Source of the DNA: Actinoplanes campanulatus
Lineage (GTDB): Bacteria > Actinomycetota > Actinomycetes > Mycobacteriales > Micromonosporaceae
DNA: 64,000 nucleotides
Reading direction: 5' to 3'
Assembly (NCBI RefSeq): GCF_014647795.1
Contig: NZ_BMPW01000020.1
Coordinates: 141,454-205,453, forward strand
Shown here: positions 55,292 to 63,944 of the stretch, in pieces
How the letters are laid out: every line of letters begins with the position of its first letter
Numbering within the stretch: position 1 is the first letter of the stretch
The notes under the pieces: model-generated
Told to the model about the DNA's origin: nothing
Databases searched by the model: none
What the model saw: only the letters and a program-made list of their open reading frames with translations
Program-made: the position numbers and the translations under genes

Positions 55292-56356
55292 ATGGTCCGT
55301 GAAGATCCCCGCACGTTCCGTTACGGCGTCCTGATCACGGTTCTGATCACCGGCGGGTTGCTCTGGCCGCTGGCCCAGGCCGACTGGTGGAGGTCACGCA
55401 CCGATGCCACCGGATACACGCTCGTCGAGGAGAGCCTGACCGATATCGGGGGTGCCGCGTTCCTGTGGTTCGCCGGTGCGGCGCTGCTGGCGTACGCGGT
55501 CGCGACATGGCCGGTGCGGTTCCGCCGGGCGGCGACCGTCGCGGGCCTGGTCGCCTCGGCCGGTACCCTGATCGTCTGGACGGTGCTGCTGCTGCGGGTG
55601 CTGCGCCGCGAGGAGCAGGCGCATCAGGGCTGGGCTCCGCGGGTGTGGGAGCGACGATCCGATGTGTCCGGCCGGATGCTGGCGGAGACCGGCGCCGACG
55701 GGTTCACCTCGGCGATCATGGTGCTGGGCCTGCTGGCGCTGATCGGGTGCCTGCTGTCTTTCGGCCGGCGGCACGAGCGGACGGTCCTGATCGTCGCCAC
55801 GATGGTCGTCGCCGTGGCCGGCGTCCTCACCGCCCGGGTGCGGGAGTGGGTCACGAGCGGGCCGGAGACGGCCGAGGTCGTCGGGAGCTGGCCGGACGGC
55901 TGGTTCACCGGACGGTCGACGGTCGTCATCCTGGCCGTGCTGGTCCTGATGTTCGCCGTGACCCTCAGACTGCGGCCGGGACAGTCCGGCGCCGTCAAAT
56001 GGGGCATGCTCGTGGCGGTCTGTTCCTTCGTCGCCTTCTACCTGATCATGTTCGACACCGTCGAGAAGCCGCCGCTCTACCCGTATTCAGCCGACGAGAC
56101 CACGGCGTTGCCCACCAACCCCGGCATCAACATGGCCGGGCTGCTGCTCCTGTCGATGTACCTGCCGCTGCCTGTCGCGATCCGGGTGGCCTGCATCGAC
56201 CGGTTCCGGAGGACACCCGAGCCGCCCCTGCCGGAGCCGGTGCCCGATGACGTGGTCGCCGACGACGCGGTGCCCGATGACGTGTTGCCGGACGATGTGT
56301 TGCCGGACGATGTGGTTCCGGTAAATGTCGACACGCCGACGGGGCGGCCGGTTTGA
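55292..56356 (+). CDS. Integral membrane protein with acidic tail repeats
   Basis: 354 residues from ATG 55292 (GTG 55283 possible). About seven membrane segments are visible, e.g. YGVLITVLITGGLLWPLAQA, FLWFAGAALLAYAVATWPVR and GMLVAVCSFVAFYLIMFDTV. The C-terminus has near-repeats of five residues (PDDVL, PDDVV) before the end. No family is recognised. Confidence 0.72.
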   Translation: MVREDPRTFRYGVLITVLITGGLLWPLAQADWWRSRTDATGYTLVEESLTDIGGAAFLWFAGAALLAYAVATWPVRFRRAATVAGLVASAGTLIVWTVLLLRVLRREEQAHQGWAPRVWERRSDVSGRMLAETGADGFTSAIMVLGLLALIGCLLSFGRRHERTVLIVATMVVAVAGVLTARVREWVTSGPETAEVVGSWPDGWFTGRSTVVILAVLVLMFAVTLRLRPGQSGAVKWGMLVAVCSFVAFYLIMFDTVEKPPLYPYSADETTALPTNPGINMAGLLLLSMYLPLPVAIRVACIDRFRRTPEPPLPEPVPDDVVADDAVPDDVLPDDVLPDDVVPVNVDTPTGRPV

Positions 56357-56382
56357 GCGGCGGAGGGTCTAACTTCTCGGTC

Positions 56383-56742
56383 ATGCGCGGTGATTCACAT
56401 TACAGCCGGGACCATCAGCTCGGGGCCGCCATGGGCGCCTGGGCCGCGAGCCGGGACAGTCCGATCCAGACCGAACTCGACGGACCGCTCGACGGCGACG
56501 AGCTTCAACACATCTGGATGCTGACCATCTCCGGCGATCACCTCGAAGCCGTCGTGACCCTCTTCCGTGGCGCCCGCGCAGAGGTCACCGTGGTGTGGTT
56601 CTCCGCGAAGGAGGACGGCGTCTACACCGGCCGGGGGACCGGGCTGACCCCCGGCCGGCTCACCGAGATGCTGGAGGGCATCGCGGTGATGGAGCGCGGC
56701 GGCGCGGCGCCCGCCTGGCTCCGGCCGGTCGCCGAGAGCTGA
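56383..56742 (+). CDS. Hypothetical protein (119 aa)
   Basis: Starts at ATG 56383. MRGDSHYSRDHQLGAAMGAW, then HIWMLTISGDHLEAVVTLFR, with a beta-rich middle (EVTVVWFSAKEDGVYTGRGT). Convergent with the next gene. Function unknown. Confidence 0.65.
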   Translation: MRGDSHYSRDHQLGAAMGAWAASRDSPIQTELDGPLDGDELQHIWMLTISGDHLEAVVTLFRGARAEVTVVWFSAKEDGVYTGRGTGLTPGRLTEMLEGIAVMERGGAAPAWLRPVAES

Positions 56743-56745
56743 CGG

Positions 56746-58263
56746 TCAGCGCTTGAACCTGGCGGCCAGTGAACGGGACACCTCCGCGGCGTCGAATCGG
56801 GCCGGCTGGAACTCGTCGGCGTGGTCGAGGCCCAGCCACTCGCGCATCTCCGCGTGTGCGGGGTGGGCGGGATCAGCGAGGATCTCGACCAGTCGCTGGT
56901 AGCCCCAGATACCGCCGCAGTCGTCCGGCGGGGCGGCACGACGGCCGCCGGTGCATCTCGGGTACGTCTCCGAGCCCCGTTCCAGCACCTTCTCCACCAG
57001 GATGTCGTGCTCCCAGCCGTCACCGAAGTCGTAGGTGTACCGGATCCGGCCACCGGCGCCGGCCGCCACCTGTTCCAGGGTCACCGGGCGTTCGGCCTGA
57101 TGATCCAGTTCCGGGTCGGCGACGCCGAACGTGCCGTACCCGGTCTCGAAGGCGTGCAGATGGCTGTCGTCCCAGTCGAAGGCGACCTGGATGATCGTGT
57201 GCAGGTCGGCCAGGCCGGTGTCCGCCGGGACCTCCAGGCGCCGCCAGATCGGCGGTTTCGCGTCCCGCAGACCCACCTTGAGTTGGAAGACCGGCGCCGG
57301 GCCGTCGGACTTCTTCCGTTTCGCCGGCAGCTTCGCACCCGGTGCCCGCCGTCGCGGCGACGTCTTCGTGGCTATGCGGGTGAACAGCTCGATCTCGTCG
57401 TCGAGGTGCTCGGCCGGCGGGCGCGACGGCTCGGGGAGGATGTGCACCCGCGCCCGCAGGAGCACGGCGAGCTGGTGGTAGCCGGGTTCGTCGCCGTCCT
57501 CGTACTCCGCGGCGATCTCGTCCGGGCCGAGGTCGGCGTCATGGGCGGCGCGGGCGGACAGGGCCCGCTCGGTCTGCCAGCGGAACTCGGCCGGATCCAG
57601 GTGGGCGCCGGTGATCGGCAGCCCGTGCTCGCGGGCGTTGTCCTCGATCGTGGCGACGACCTGCTCGAAAGCCTCACCGGGGAACAGCACGATGTCGACG
57701 GCGGCGTGGCAGTCGCTGTCGTCGATGTTGACCGCGAAACCGTCGATGCGCCCGGCCCGCTCGAACGTGCCGAGCAGGACCGACGACACCTGCCCGGACG
57801 GTTCGGCGAAGCGCCGGTAGACGCCGGGCGTCACCGGCGTGCGCGCCTCGGCCAGCCACCGTGGCGCACGCAGGCCGGCCGGTTCCAGGCGGGCGGCGGC
57901 CCCGGCGGCGGCGGTTCCGTCGTCGACCAGGGCGATCGCGTGCAGCACGGCGAGCGCGGCGGGGGTGGCGGTCCGTTCCAGCTCCGGCACGATGACGGCG
58001 GCGACAGCCTCGGCGAAACCCGCACCGGCCAGGTCGCCCATGGCCAGCAGGCCGGCGGCGAACAACTCCGCCTCGACGGCCTCCTCGATGTCGAGGAGAG
58101 GGCCACCGTCGTCGAGCAGGTCCGCGACGAGAGCGAGCGGTTGGAGTTGCTCGCCGGAGCAGTCCGGACAGTCGCACGTGACCGGACCGGCCTGGACCTG
58201 GCGCACGACGCGCTGTCCGGTGCTCCGGGATCTCTTCTTGCGGCCACGGCTGACAGGGCTCAT
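56746..58263 (-). CDS. Plasmid pRiA4b ORF-3-like protein
   Basis: 505 residues from ATG 58263. The C-terminal part matches the family: VFQLKVGLRDAKPPIWRRLE, LADLHTIIQVAFDWDDSHLH, FGVADPELDHQ, GRIRYTYDFGDGWEHDILVE and YPRCTGGRRAAPPDDCGGIW. The N-terminal half has CDCPDCSGEQLQPLALVAD and helical segments. The family is widespread in bacteria and on plasmids with no settled function. Confidence 0.85.
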   Translation of the reverse strand: MSPVSRGRKKRSRSTGQRVVRQVQAGPVTCDCPDCSGEQLQPLALVADLLDDGGPLLDIEEAVEAELFAAGLLAMGDLAGAGFAEAVAAVIVPELERTATPAALAVLHAIALVDDGTAAAGAAARLEPAGLRAPRWLAEARTPVTPGVYRRFAEPSGQVSSVLLGTFERAGRIDGFAVNIDDSDCHAAVDIVLFPGEAFEQVVATIEDNAREHGLPITGAHLDPAEFRWQTERALSARAAHDADLGPDEIAAEYEDGDEPGYHQLAVLLRARVHILPEPSRPPAEHLDDEIELFTRIATKTSPRRRAPGAKLPAKRKKSDGPAPVFQLKVGLRDAKPPIWRRLEVPADTGLADLHTIIQVAFDWDDSHLHAFETGYGTFGVADPELDHQAERPVTLEQVAAGAGGRIRYTYDFGDGWEHDILVEKVLERGSETYPRCTGGRRAAPPDDCGGIWGYQRLVEILADPAHPAHAEMREWLGLDHADEFQPARFDAAEVSRSLAARFKR

Positions 58264-58443
58264 CAGATCATCCTGCCGGATGCCGAGATCTCGGGTCGCG
58301 GGGTGTCACCCGGACGGGGTGATCCGCTTCCGGCCGCGGCCGGTGATACGGATCACGGCGCCCGGCCCCCGGGTGACGAGCCGCCTTCCGCCATCCGGCG
58401 CAACCATTCAGTGGACCCGTCAACCCGTTCGAAGGGCATCGCG

Positions 58444-60498
58444 ATGAAGCTGAGGCATCGCCTCCGGATCGGCGCGCTCGTCAACTCCGGCGCCGCCGAT
58501 GTCGCGCCACATGCCGAGGCCGCCGGCTATGACCTGGTCGCGGTCACCGGCCCGGACGCGTGGACCACGCTGAGCTGGATCGCCGGCCGGACCACCGGCA
58601 TCCGCCTGCTGGCCGTCGGCCTCGCCGTGCCCGAGTTCGATCCCGCCGTGCTGGCCCGCTCGGCCGCCGCCCTCGATCTGCTTTCCGGCGGTCGCCTGGA
58701 ACTCGCCCTTACCGGCGAGCCGGACGTCCTCACCGAGGCCATCGAGATCATTCGCGGCCTTCACGACACCGCCCGGCCCGGGCCGCTGCGCCACCCGGGA
58801 CCGCGTTTTCGCATTCCGGGCGCCCAGCGTGGTCCGGCGCCGGCCCACCACATCCCGATCGCGGTCACCGGGCCCGGTCCGCTTCCGCTCGCCGACGGCT
58901 GGTTCGCCGGGACGCCCGCCGAGCTGCGGGCCGCGCCGGACCTGCCGGGGGAGAAGCGGCGCGCGGTCGTCGTACCCCTGGATTCTGGTCTCGGTGATCT
59001 GCTCGAAGCCGTCATCGAGCACGGCGCCGACACCCTCCTGGTCCCGATCTCGGATCCGGCCGATCTCGGCCGCTTCGCGGCGGGCGAGCTCCGGGAAGCG
59101 GTCGCCCGTCTGCTGCCACATCCGCTTCCGGTCGTCGCCAAACCCGCATCGGTACGGTCGAAGCGCCGCCCCGGCATCGAGTACGACGCGATCCCCGGCT
59201 CCCTGGCCGAACTCGCCGTCGAACCCGGCGACCCCGGCTACCAGCGGGTCCGCTCCACCTACATGCGCGGCGGCGCACCCGGCCTGGTGCTGCGCCCGCG
59301 CACCGTGGCCGAGGTCGCCGACGCGCTCGCCTTCGCCCGCGCCCACCCGCACCTGCCGTTCGGCGTGCGCAGCCGCGGTCACGGCATCAGCGGCCGCTCC
59401 ACCAACGACGGCGGGCTGGTGGTGAGCGTCGCCGCCCTGGACGGGATCGAGATCCTGGACGAGTCGCGCCGCCTGGTCCGGATCGGCCCCGGTGCCCGCT
59501 GGATGGACGTCGCCCAGCGGCTGGCCCCGCACGGCTGGGCGATCACCTCCGGCGACTACGGCGGTGTCGGTGTCGGCGGGCTCGCCACCGCGGGCGGCAT
59601 CGGCTGGCTGGCCCGCAAGCACGGCCTGACCATCGACCGGCTGGTCGCCGCCGAGATGGTCCTGGCCGACGGTGGCCGGGTCCGGGCGTCGCACCGGGAG
59701 AACCCGGACCTGTTCTGGGCGGTCCGCGGCGCCGGTGGCAATTTCGGTGTGGTCACCGCCTTCGAGTTCGAGGCCGACGAGGTGGGCAACGTCGGATTCG
59801 CGCAGCTCGCGGTCGGCGCCGACGACCCGGCCGAACTGCTGGTCCACTGGGGACGGGCGATCGAGGAGGCGCCCCGGGACCTGTCCGGCCAGCTGATCAT
59901 GGGCCCTGCGCGCCGCGGTCAGCCGAGGATCGCCCAGCTCGCCGCGGTCGTGGAATCCGACGATCCGCAGACCATCGTCGGCCGGCTTCAGCCGGTCGCC
60001 GCGGTCGGGCCGCTCTACGATCAGAACGTGGTGCTCACCCCGTACGCCGGGATCATGGCCAACGCCTCCCCGGCCGGCCACGACGGGCACGGCGAGCCGG
60101 TCTCCCGGTCGGCGCTGGTCGACCACCTCACCCCGGAATTCGCCAAGGCGGCCGCCCGGCTGATGGACAGCGGCGCCGCCCACTGGTTCCAGATCCGGAC
60201 CGTCGGCGGGGCGGTCGCCGACGTGCCGGCCGACGCGACCGCCTACGCCCACCGGTCCGCCAACTTCTCGGTCGCCGTGATGGGCGCCGACGAGCGCCGC
60301 CTGGACACCGCCTGGTCCGAGCTGCGCGACCATTTCGACGGCCTCTACCTGAGTTTCGAGACCGGCCGGGGCGCGCGCGTCCTGGACGCCGCGTTCCCGC
60401 CCGCGACGCTGGCCCGCCTGCGGGAACTCAAGCGCCGCTACGACCCCGGCAACCTGTTCCGCGACAACTTCAACATTGAACCTGGGGGTACGCGATGA
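58444..60498 (+). CDS. LLM-like / FAD-linked oxidase fusion
   Basis: 684 residues from ATG 58444. Residues about 1-220 look like a shortened luciferase-like (LLM) flavin domain: LRIGALVNSGAADVAPHAEA, AAALDLLSGGRLELALTGEP and RIPGAQRGPAPAHHIPIAVT. Residues about 260-684 are a PCMH-type FAD-linked oxidase: GLVLRPRTVAEVADALAFAR, FGVRSRGHGISGRSTNDGG with the His usually bound to FAD, GGLATAGGIGWLARKHGLTI and the C-terminal BBE motif YDPGNLFRDNFNIEPGG. The usual second Cys linkage seems absent. The substrate is unknown. It overlaps the next LLM gene (ATGA). Confidence 0.85.
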   Translation: MKLRHRLRIGALVNSGAADVAPHAEAAGYDLVAVTGPDAWTTLSWIAGRTTGIRLLAVGLAVPEFDPAVLARSAAALDLLSGGRLELALTGEPDVLTEAIEIIRGLHDTARPGPLRHPGPRFRIPGAQRGPAPAHHIPIAVTGPGPLPLADGWFAGTPAELRAAPDLPGEKRRAVVVPLDSGLGDLLEAVIEHGADTLLVPISDPADLGRFAAGELREAVARLLPHPLPVVAKPASVRSKRRPGIEYDAIPGSLAELAVEPGDPGYQRVRSTYMRGGAPGLVLRPRTVAEVADALAFARAHPHLPFGVRSRGHGISGRSTNDGGLVVSVAALDGIEILDESRRLVRIGPGARWMDVAQRLAPHGWAITSGDYGGVGVGGLATAGGIGWLARKHGLTIDRLVAAEMVLADGGRVRASHRENPDLFWAVRGAGGNFGVVTAFEFEADEVGNVGFAQLAVGADDPAELLVHWGRAIEEAPRDLSGQLIMGPARRGQPRIAQLAAVVESDDPQTIVGRLQPVAAVGPLYDQNVVLTPYAGIMANASPAGHDGHGEPVSRSALVDHLTPEFAKAAARLMDSGAAHWFQIRTVGGAVADVPADATAYAHRSANFSVAVMGADERRLDTAWSELRDHFDGLYLSFETGRGARVLDAAFPPATLARLRELKRRYDPGNLFRDNFNIEPGGTR

Positions 60499-61397
60499 CC
60501 GACTACGGTCATGATCTGCTCTTCGGCGTCTTCGTCACGCCTACCGCGGAACCGGTGCGGCAGGCGGTCGACGCGGCCGTCGCCGCCGACCGGGCCGGGC
60601 TCGACCTGGTCACCTTCCAGGACCATCCGTACGTGACCCGGCTCGCCGACACGTGGACGCTCATGTCGTACGTCGCGGCCCGTACCGAACGGATCCGGAT
60701 CAGCGGCAACGTGCTGAGCCTGCCGATGCGCCCGCCCGCCGTGCTGGCCCGCTCGCACGCCGCGCTGGACCGGCTCACCGGTGGCCGGATCGAGATGGGC
60801 CTCGGCGCGGGCGCCTTCTGGGACGGCATCGAGGGCATGGGCCAGCGCCGCCTCACCCCCGGTCAGGCGGTCGACGCCCTCGACGAGGCGATCCAGGTGA
60901 TCCGTGAGGTGTGGGACGCGGACGCGCCGGGCGGGATCCGGTTCGACGGCGAGTACTACCGGGTGGCCGGGGCCAAACGCGGTCCCGCCCCGGCGCACGA
61001 CATGAGCATCTGGGTCGGCGCGTACAAGCCGCGCATGCTGCGCCTGATCGGCCGGGCCGCGGACGGGGTGCTGCCGTCGCTGTCCTACCTGCCCGGCGGG
61101 ATCGAGGGCTACACCGAGATCAACCGGCACATCGACGGCGCGGCCGTCGAGGCGGGCCGCGAACCGGCCGCGGTACGCCGCCTGCTCAACATCGACGGCA
61201 CCTTCGCACCGGCCGGCACCGGCTTCCTCAAGGGCCCGCCCGAGCAGTGGGCCGAGGACCTCGCCGGGGTGGCGCTGGAACACGGGGTCAGCGCGTTCAT
61301 CCTGGCCACCGACGATCCCGCGGTCATCGCCACCTACGCCGGGGAGGTGGCCCCGGCGGCCCGCGAACTGGTCGCCGCCGAGCGGGACCGAACCTGA
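60495..61397 (+). CDS. LLM-class flavin-dependent oxidoreductase
   Basis: 300 residues from ATG 60495. GLDLVTFQDHPYVTRLADTW, RIRISGNVLSLPMRPPAVLA, LDRLTGGRIEMGLGAGAFWD and GAKRGPAPAHDMSIWVGAYK are typical of luciferase-like monooxygenases using FMN or F420. It is full length, unlike the LLM part of its coupled neighbour, whose sequence it resembles, suggesting one arose from the other or they act as a pair. Confidence 0.92.
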   Translation: MTDYGHDLLFGVFVTPTAEPVRQAVDAAVAADRAGLDLVTFQDHPYVTRLADTWTLMSYVAARTERIRISGNVLSLPMRPPAVLARSHAALDRLTGGRIEMGLGAGAFWDGIEGMGQRRLTPGQAVDALDEAIQVIREVWDADAPGGIRFDGEYYRVAGAKRGPAPAHDMSIWVGAYKPRMLRLIGRAADGVLPSLSYLPGGIEGYTEINRHIDGAAVEAGREPAAVRRLLNIDGTFAPAGTGFLKGPPEQWAEDLAGVALEHGVSAFILATDDPAVIATYAGEVAPAARELVAAERDRT

Positions 61398-61417
61398 CCG
61401 GCTGCGCCGGACAGCAC

Positions 61418-61450
61418 GAAGGCGGTGACCCGGACCGGGTCACCGCCTTC
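61418..61450. terminator. Bidirectional terminator hairpin
   Basis: A perfect 14-bp stem (GAAGGCGGTGACCC with its complement) around a five-base loop lies between convergent genes ending at 61397 and 61467. Confidence 0.8.
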
Positions 61451-61466
61451 GCCCATCCGCGTACCG

Positions 61467-63347
61467 CTAGGCGGCGGCCCGGACCGCCTCGTCCAGCTGG
61501 ACGGGCGTCACGTAGCCGGCCTCGACGGCCAGGTCGCCGAGTTTCTGCCACGGGCCCTCGGTGATGATCTGCCGGTCCAGGAGCTCGCCGAGCTGCGACT
61601 CGTCGAGCAGGCCGGCGGCCATCAACCGCTCGCCCACGTGCTTGCGCGCGGTGACCGGCCGGCCCTGCGACCGCCGGCCCAGGGCCAGATGGGCCACCGG
61701 GGCCAGGCAGGTGACGATGGTCAGCAGCGCCCACAGGTACAGCGACAGGAACGTGTGACCCAGCGCGATTCCGGCCACCATGAAGGCGGCGCTCAGGACC
61801 GCCCAGCCCAGGTGCGGCCGGAAGGTGCGCCAGGTGTCACCGGTCGCCGCCTTGCCCTTCGGGGTGACCACGTAGGCCAGCGGCCGTCCGGCCAGCTGGG
61901 CGGCCGCCGCGGCCAGGTAGACCGGCGCGGTGGCCAGTTCCAGCGCCATCCCGGACAGACCCCACGAGCGACGCTCGTGGGCGACCAGGTTGAACCGGCG
62001 GGTGAATTGGATGAACGCCAGCCCGAACGCGATGTTGGCCAGGAACAGGGCGGCCCACAGCACACCGGGCAGCTTGGTGATGGTGATTCCGCCGACCAGG
62101 TAGAGGCCGGTCAGGAAGATGCCGCTGACCCAGGAGATCGCGGTGGTGGGGTAGTGGGTCTGCAACGCGGCGAAGGACAGCCGCTGGCTCACCCTCGGCA
62201 GCCGGCGCAGGACCGCCGGCGAGTGGCCGCGGGCGATCTCCCAGATCCCGTACGCCCACCGCTTCTGCTGGCTGAAGAAGTCCGAGTACGTCGCCGGGCC
62301 CTCGCCGACCGCAATGATGTCCGGCGTGTAGACGCCGCGCCAGGTGCTGCCGGTCGCCGGGTTGACCGCCCCGAAGATCACCATCGAGGTGAGGTGGTCC
62401 TCGATGATGGAGTCCTGGTAGCCGTCGATCTGCTTGAACGCGGCCGGCCGGTACAGGTGGTTGGTGCCGATCAGCAGCGGCGCGCCGAGCCCGTTGCCGC
62501 CACGCTGGATCACCCCGTGGAACAGGTAGGCCAGCTCGGCCGCGCCCCGGGCCACGAACGACTCGGTGAGGTTCGCGTACACCTGCGGGGCGACCACGAA
62601 CGCGGTGTCCGGGTCGGCGAAGTAGCCGAGCGTGCGCTCCAGGAAGTTCGGGTACGGCACGTGGTCCGGGTCCATCTGCGCGACCACGTCGTAGTCACTC
62701 TCGTGCGCCGACCGCCAGGAGTTGTGGTTGCCGTGCTTGGTGCGCGCCTTGTACGGGCCGGACGGCTGGTTCCACTCCGGGTGCCCCTTGCGGCTGAAGT
62801 GGCGTACGCCGAGCCGCGCGCACCGGCGCCGTACCTCCGGGTCGTCGCCCTCGTCGAGCAGCCAGACGTCGAGCACGCCGTCGTGCCGGATCCGCTTCAT
62901 CGCCCGCAGGGTGGCCATGACCAGCTCGACCGGCTCCTTGCCGGGGACGATCGTGGTGAGCACGGCCACCCGCATGCCGCGCGGCGGCGTCATCGGGATC
63001 GGGTCACGCGCCCGGGCCGCGAAGAACGTCAGCACGCAGGTCCGCAGCCCGACGATGACCTGCATGATCACCATCACCGCGAGTCCGGTCACGGTGAGCG
63101 CGGCCATCACCGGGTTCAGCCCGTCGACCACCGGCAGGTTGCCCGGCAGCAGCAGGTACACCCCGAGCACCACGGCCACGACGACGTGCGCCACGCCGAG
63201 CGAGCGCAGTGTCCAGTCGTCGCGCCGCGAGTAGGCGGGCCGGTACAGGACCCGGCCTCCGGTAGGCCGCAGAGGCCCGGTGATCTCGGTGGCCGTTCGG
63301 CCGTAGAGCGCACCGGGTATCCGTCTCTCCACCAATTGTTCGGTCAC
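61467..63347 (-). CDS. GT2 glycosyltransferase, cellulose-synthase-like, with MshEN-like tail
   Basis: 626 residues from GTG 63347 (GGGGAGA upstream). Two N-terminal membrane helices precede the GT2 catalytic domain: VWLLDEGDDPEVRRRCARLG, VVAQMDPDHVPYPNFLERTL, the general-base region DSIIEDHLTSMVIFGA and FFSQQKRWAYGIWEIARG (QxxRW). Four or five C-terminal helices follow. The last 60 residues (GERLMAAGLLDESQLGELLD and LGDLAVEAGYVTPVQLDEAV) resemble the N-terminal GspE/MshEN module, which in some proteins binds cyclic di-GMP. It should extend a beta-linked polysaccharide at the membrane. Confidence 0.88.
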   Translation of the reverse strand: MTEQLVERRIPGALYGRTATEITGPLRPTGGRVLYRPAYSRRDDWTLRSLGVAHVVVAVVLGVYLLLPGNLPVVDGLNPVMAALTVTGLAVMVIMQVIVGLRTCVLTFFAARARDPIPMTPPRGMRVAVLTTIVPGKEPVELVMATLRAMKRIRHDGVLDVWLLDEGDDPEVRRRCARLGVRHFSRKGHPEWNQPSGPYKARTKHGNHNSWRSAHESDYDVVAQMDPDHVPYPNFLERTLGYFADPDTAFVVAPQVYANLTESFVARGAAELAYLFHGVIQRGGNGLGAPLLIGTNHLYRPAAFKQIDGYQDSIIEDHLTSMVIFGAVNPATGSTWRGVYTPDIIAVGEGPATYSDFFSQQKRWAYGIWEIARGHSPAVLRRLPRVSQRLSFAALQTHYPTTAISWVSGIFLTGLYLVGGITITKLPGVLWAALFLANIAFGLAFIQFTRRFNLVAHERRSWGLSGMALELATAPVYLAAAAAQLAGRPLAYVVTPKGKAATGDTWRTFRPHLGWAVLSAAFMVAGIALGHTFLSLYLWALLTIVTCLAPVAHLALGRRSQGRPVTARKHVGERLMAAGLLDESQLGELLDRQIITEGPWQKLGDLAVEAGYVTPVQLDEAVRAAA

Positions 63348-63453
63348 ATGTCTCCCCGTTCTCGATCGTCGGGCCACCATCGGCGGGCGATCCGGGAATC
63401 GGAGGAGATTGCGAAGCGGACACCGGCTGCGGCGGGTCGATCCGCCGGGCAGA

Positions 63454-63891
63454 ATGCCGGGTGTGGCGCAGACGATGAGCGAGCCGGAGTGGCGGGAGTT
63501 CCTCGGCGCGGGGACGCGGACGGGGAAGCTGGCGACGGTCCGGGCCGACGGGTCACCGCACGTGGTGCCGGTGTGGTTCGTGTTGGACGGCGGCGATCTG
63601 GTGTTCAACACCGGTGCGTCGTCGGTGAAGGGCCGGAACCTGGCCAGGGATCCGCGGGCCGCGCTCAGCGTCGACGAGGAGACCCCGCCGTACGCGTTCG
63701 TCACCGTCCGGGGAAGCGTGACCGTCAGCACGGACCTGGACGACATGCGGGTCTGGTCGACCCGGATCGCGCACCGGTACATGGGCGCCGACCTGGCCGA
63801 CCGGTACGGCGCCCGCAACGCGGTCGAGGGTGAGCTGCTGCTGCGCCTGCGGATCGAGCACGTCGTGGCCTTCGGCGGGGTCGCCGACTGA
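63454..63891 (+). CDS. PPOX-class (F420/FMN) oxidoreductase
   Basis: 145 residues from ATG 63454; GTG 63463 or ATG 63475 are alternatives. WREFLGAGTRTGKLATVRAD, GSPHVVPVWFVLDGGDLVFN, GASSVKGRNLARDPRAALSV and VTVRGSVTVSTDLDD match pyridoxamine 5'-phosphate oxidase-like, F420-dependent enzymes of actinobacteria. It is divergent from the glycosyltransferase. Confidence 0.9.
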   Translation: MPGVAQTMSEPEWREFLGAGTRTGKLATVRADGSPHVVPVWFVLDGGDLVFNTGASSVKGRNLARDPRAALSVDEETPPYAFVTVRGSVTVSTDLDDMRVWSTRIAHRYMGADLADRYGARNAVEGELLLRLRIEHVVAFGGVAD

Positions 63892-63900
63892 TCGACATGG

Positions 63901-63939
63901 CATTGAGCCGCCACCCCGGGGTGGGGTGGCGGCTCAATG
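63901..63939. terminator. Bidirectional terminator hairpin
   Basis: A perfect 17-bp stem (CATTGAGCCGCCACCCC with its complement) around a five-base loop lies between the PPOX gene and a convergent gene entering from the right. Confidence 0.85.
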
Positions 63940-63944
63940 TTCTG

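Noticed and set aside
56821-58443. Upstream extension of the LLM/FAD fusion (frame open from 56821)
   Set aside because: This part is antisense to the pRiA4b ORF-3-like gene and has shadow composition. The real start is placed at 58444.
61425-63833. Plus-strand frame of about 800 codons opposite the glycosyltransferase
   Set aside because: Arg/Gly/Asp-rich antisense frame; the minus strand carries all GT2 catalytic motifs and membrane helices.
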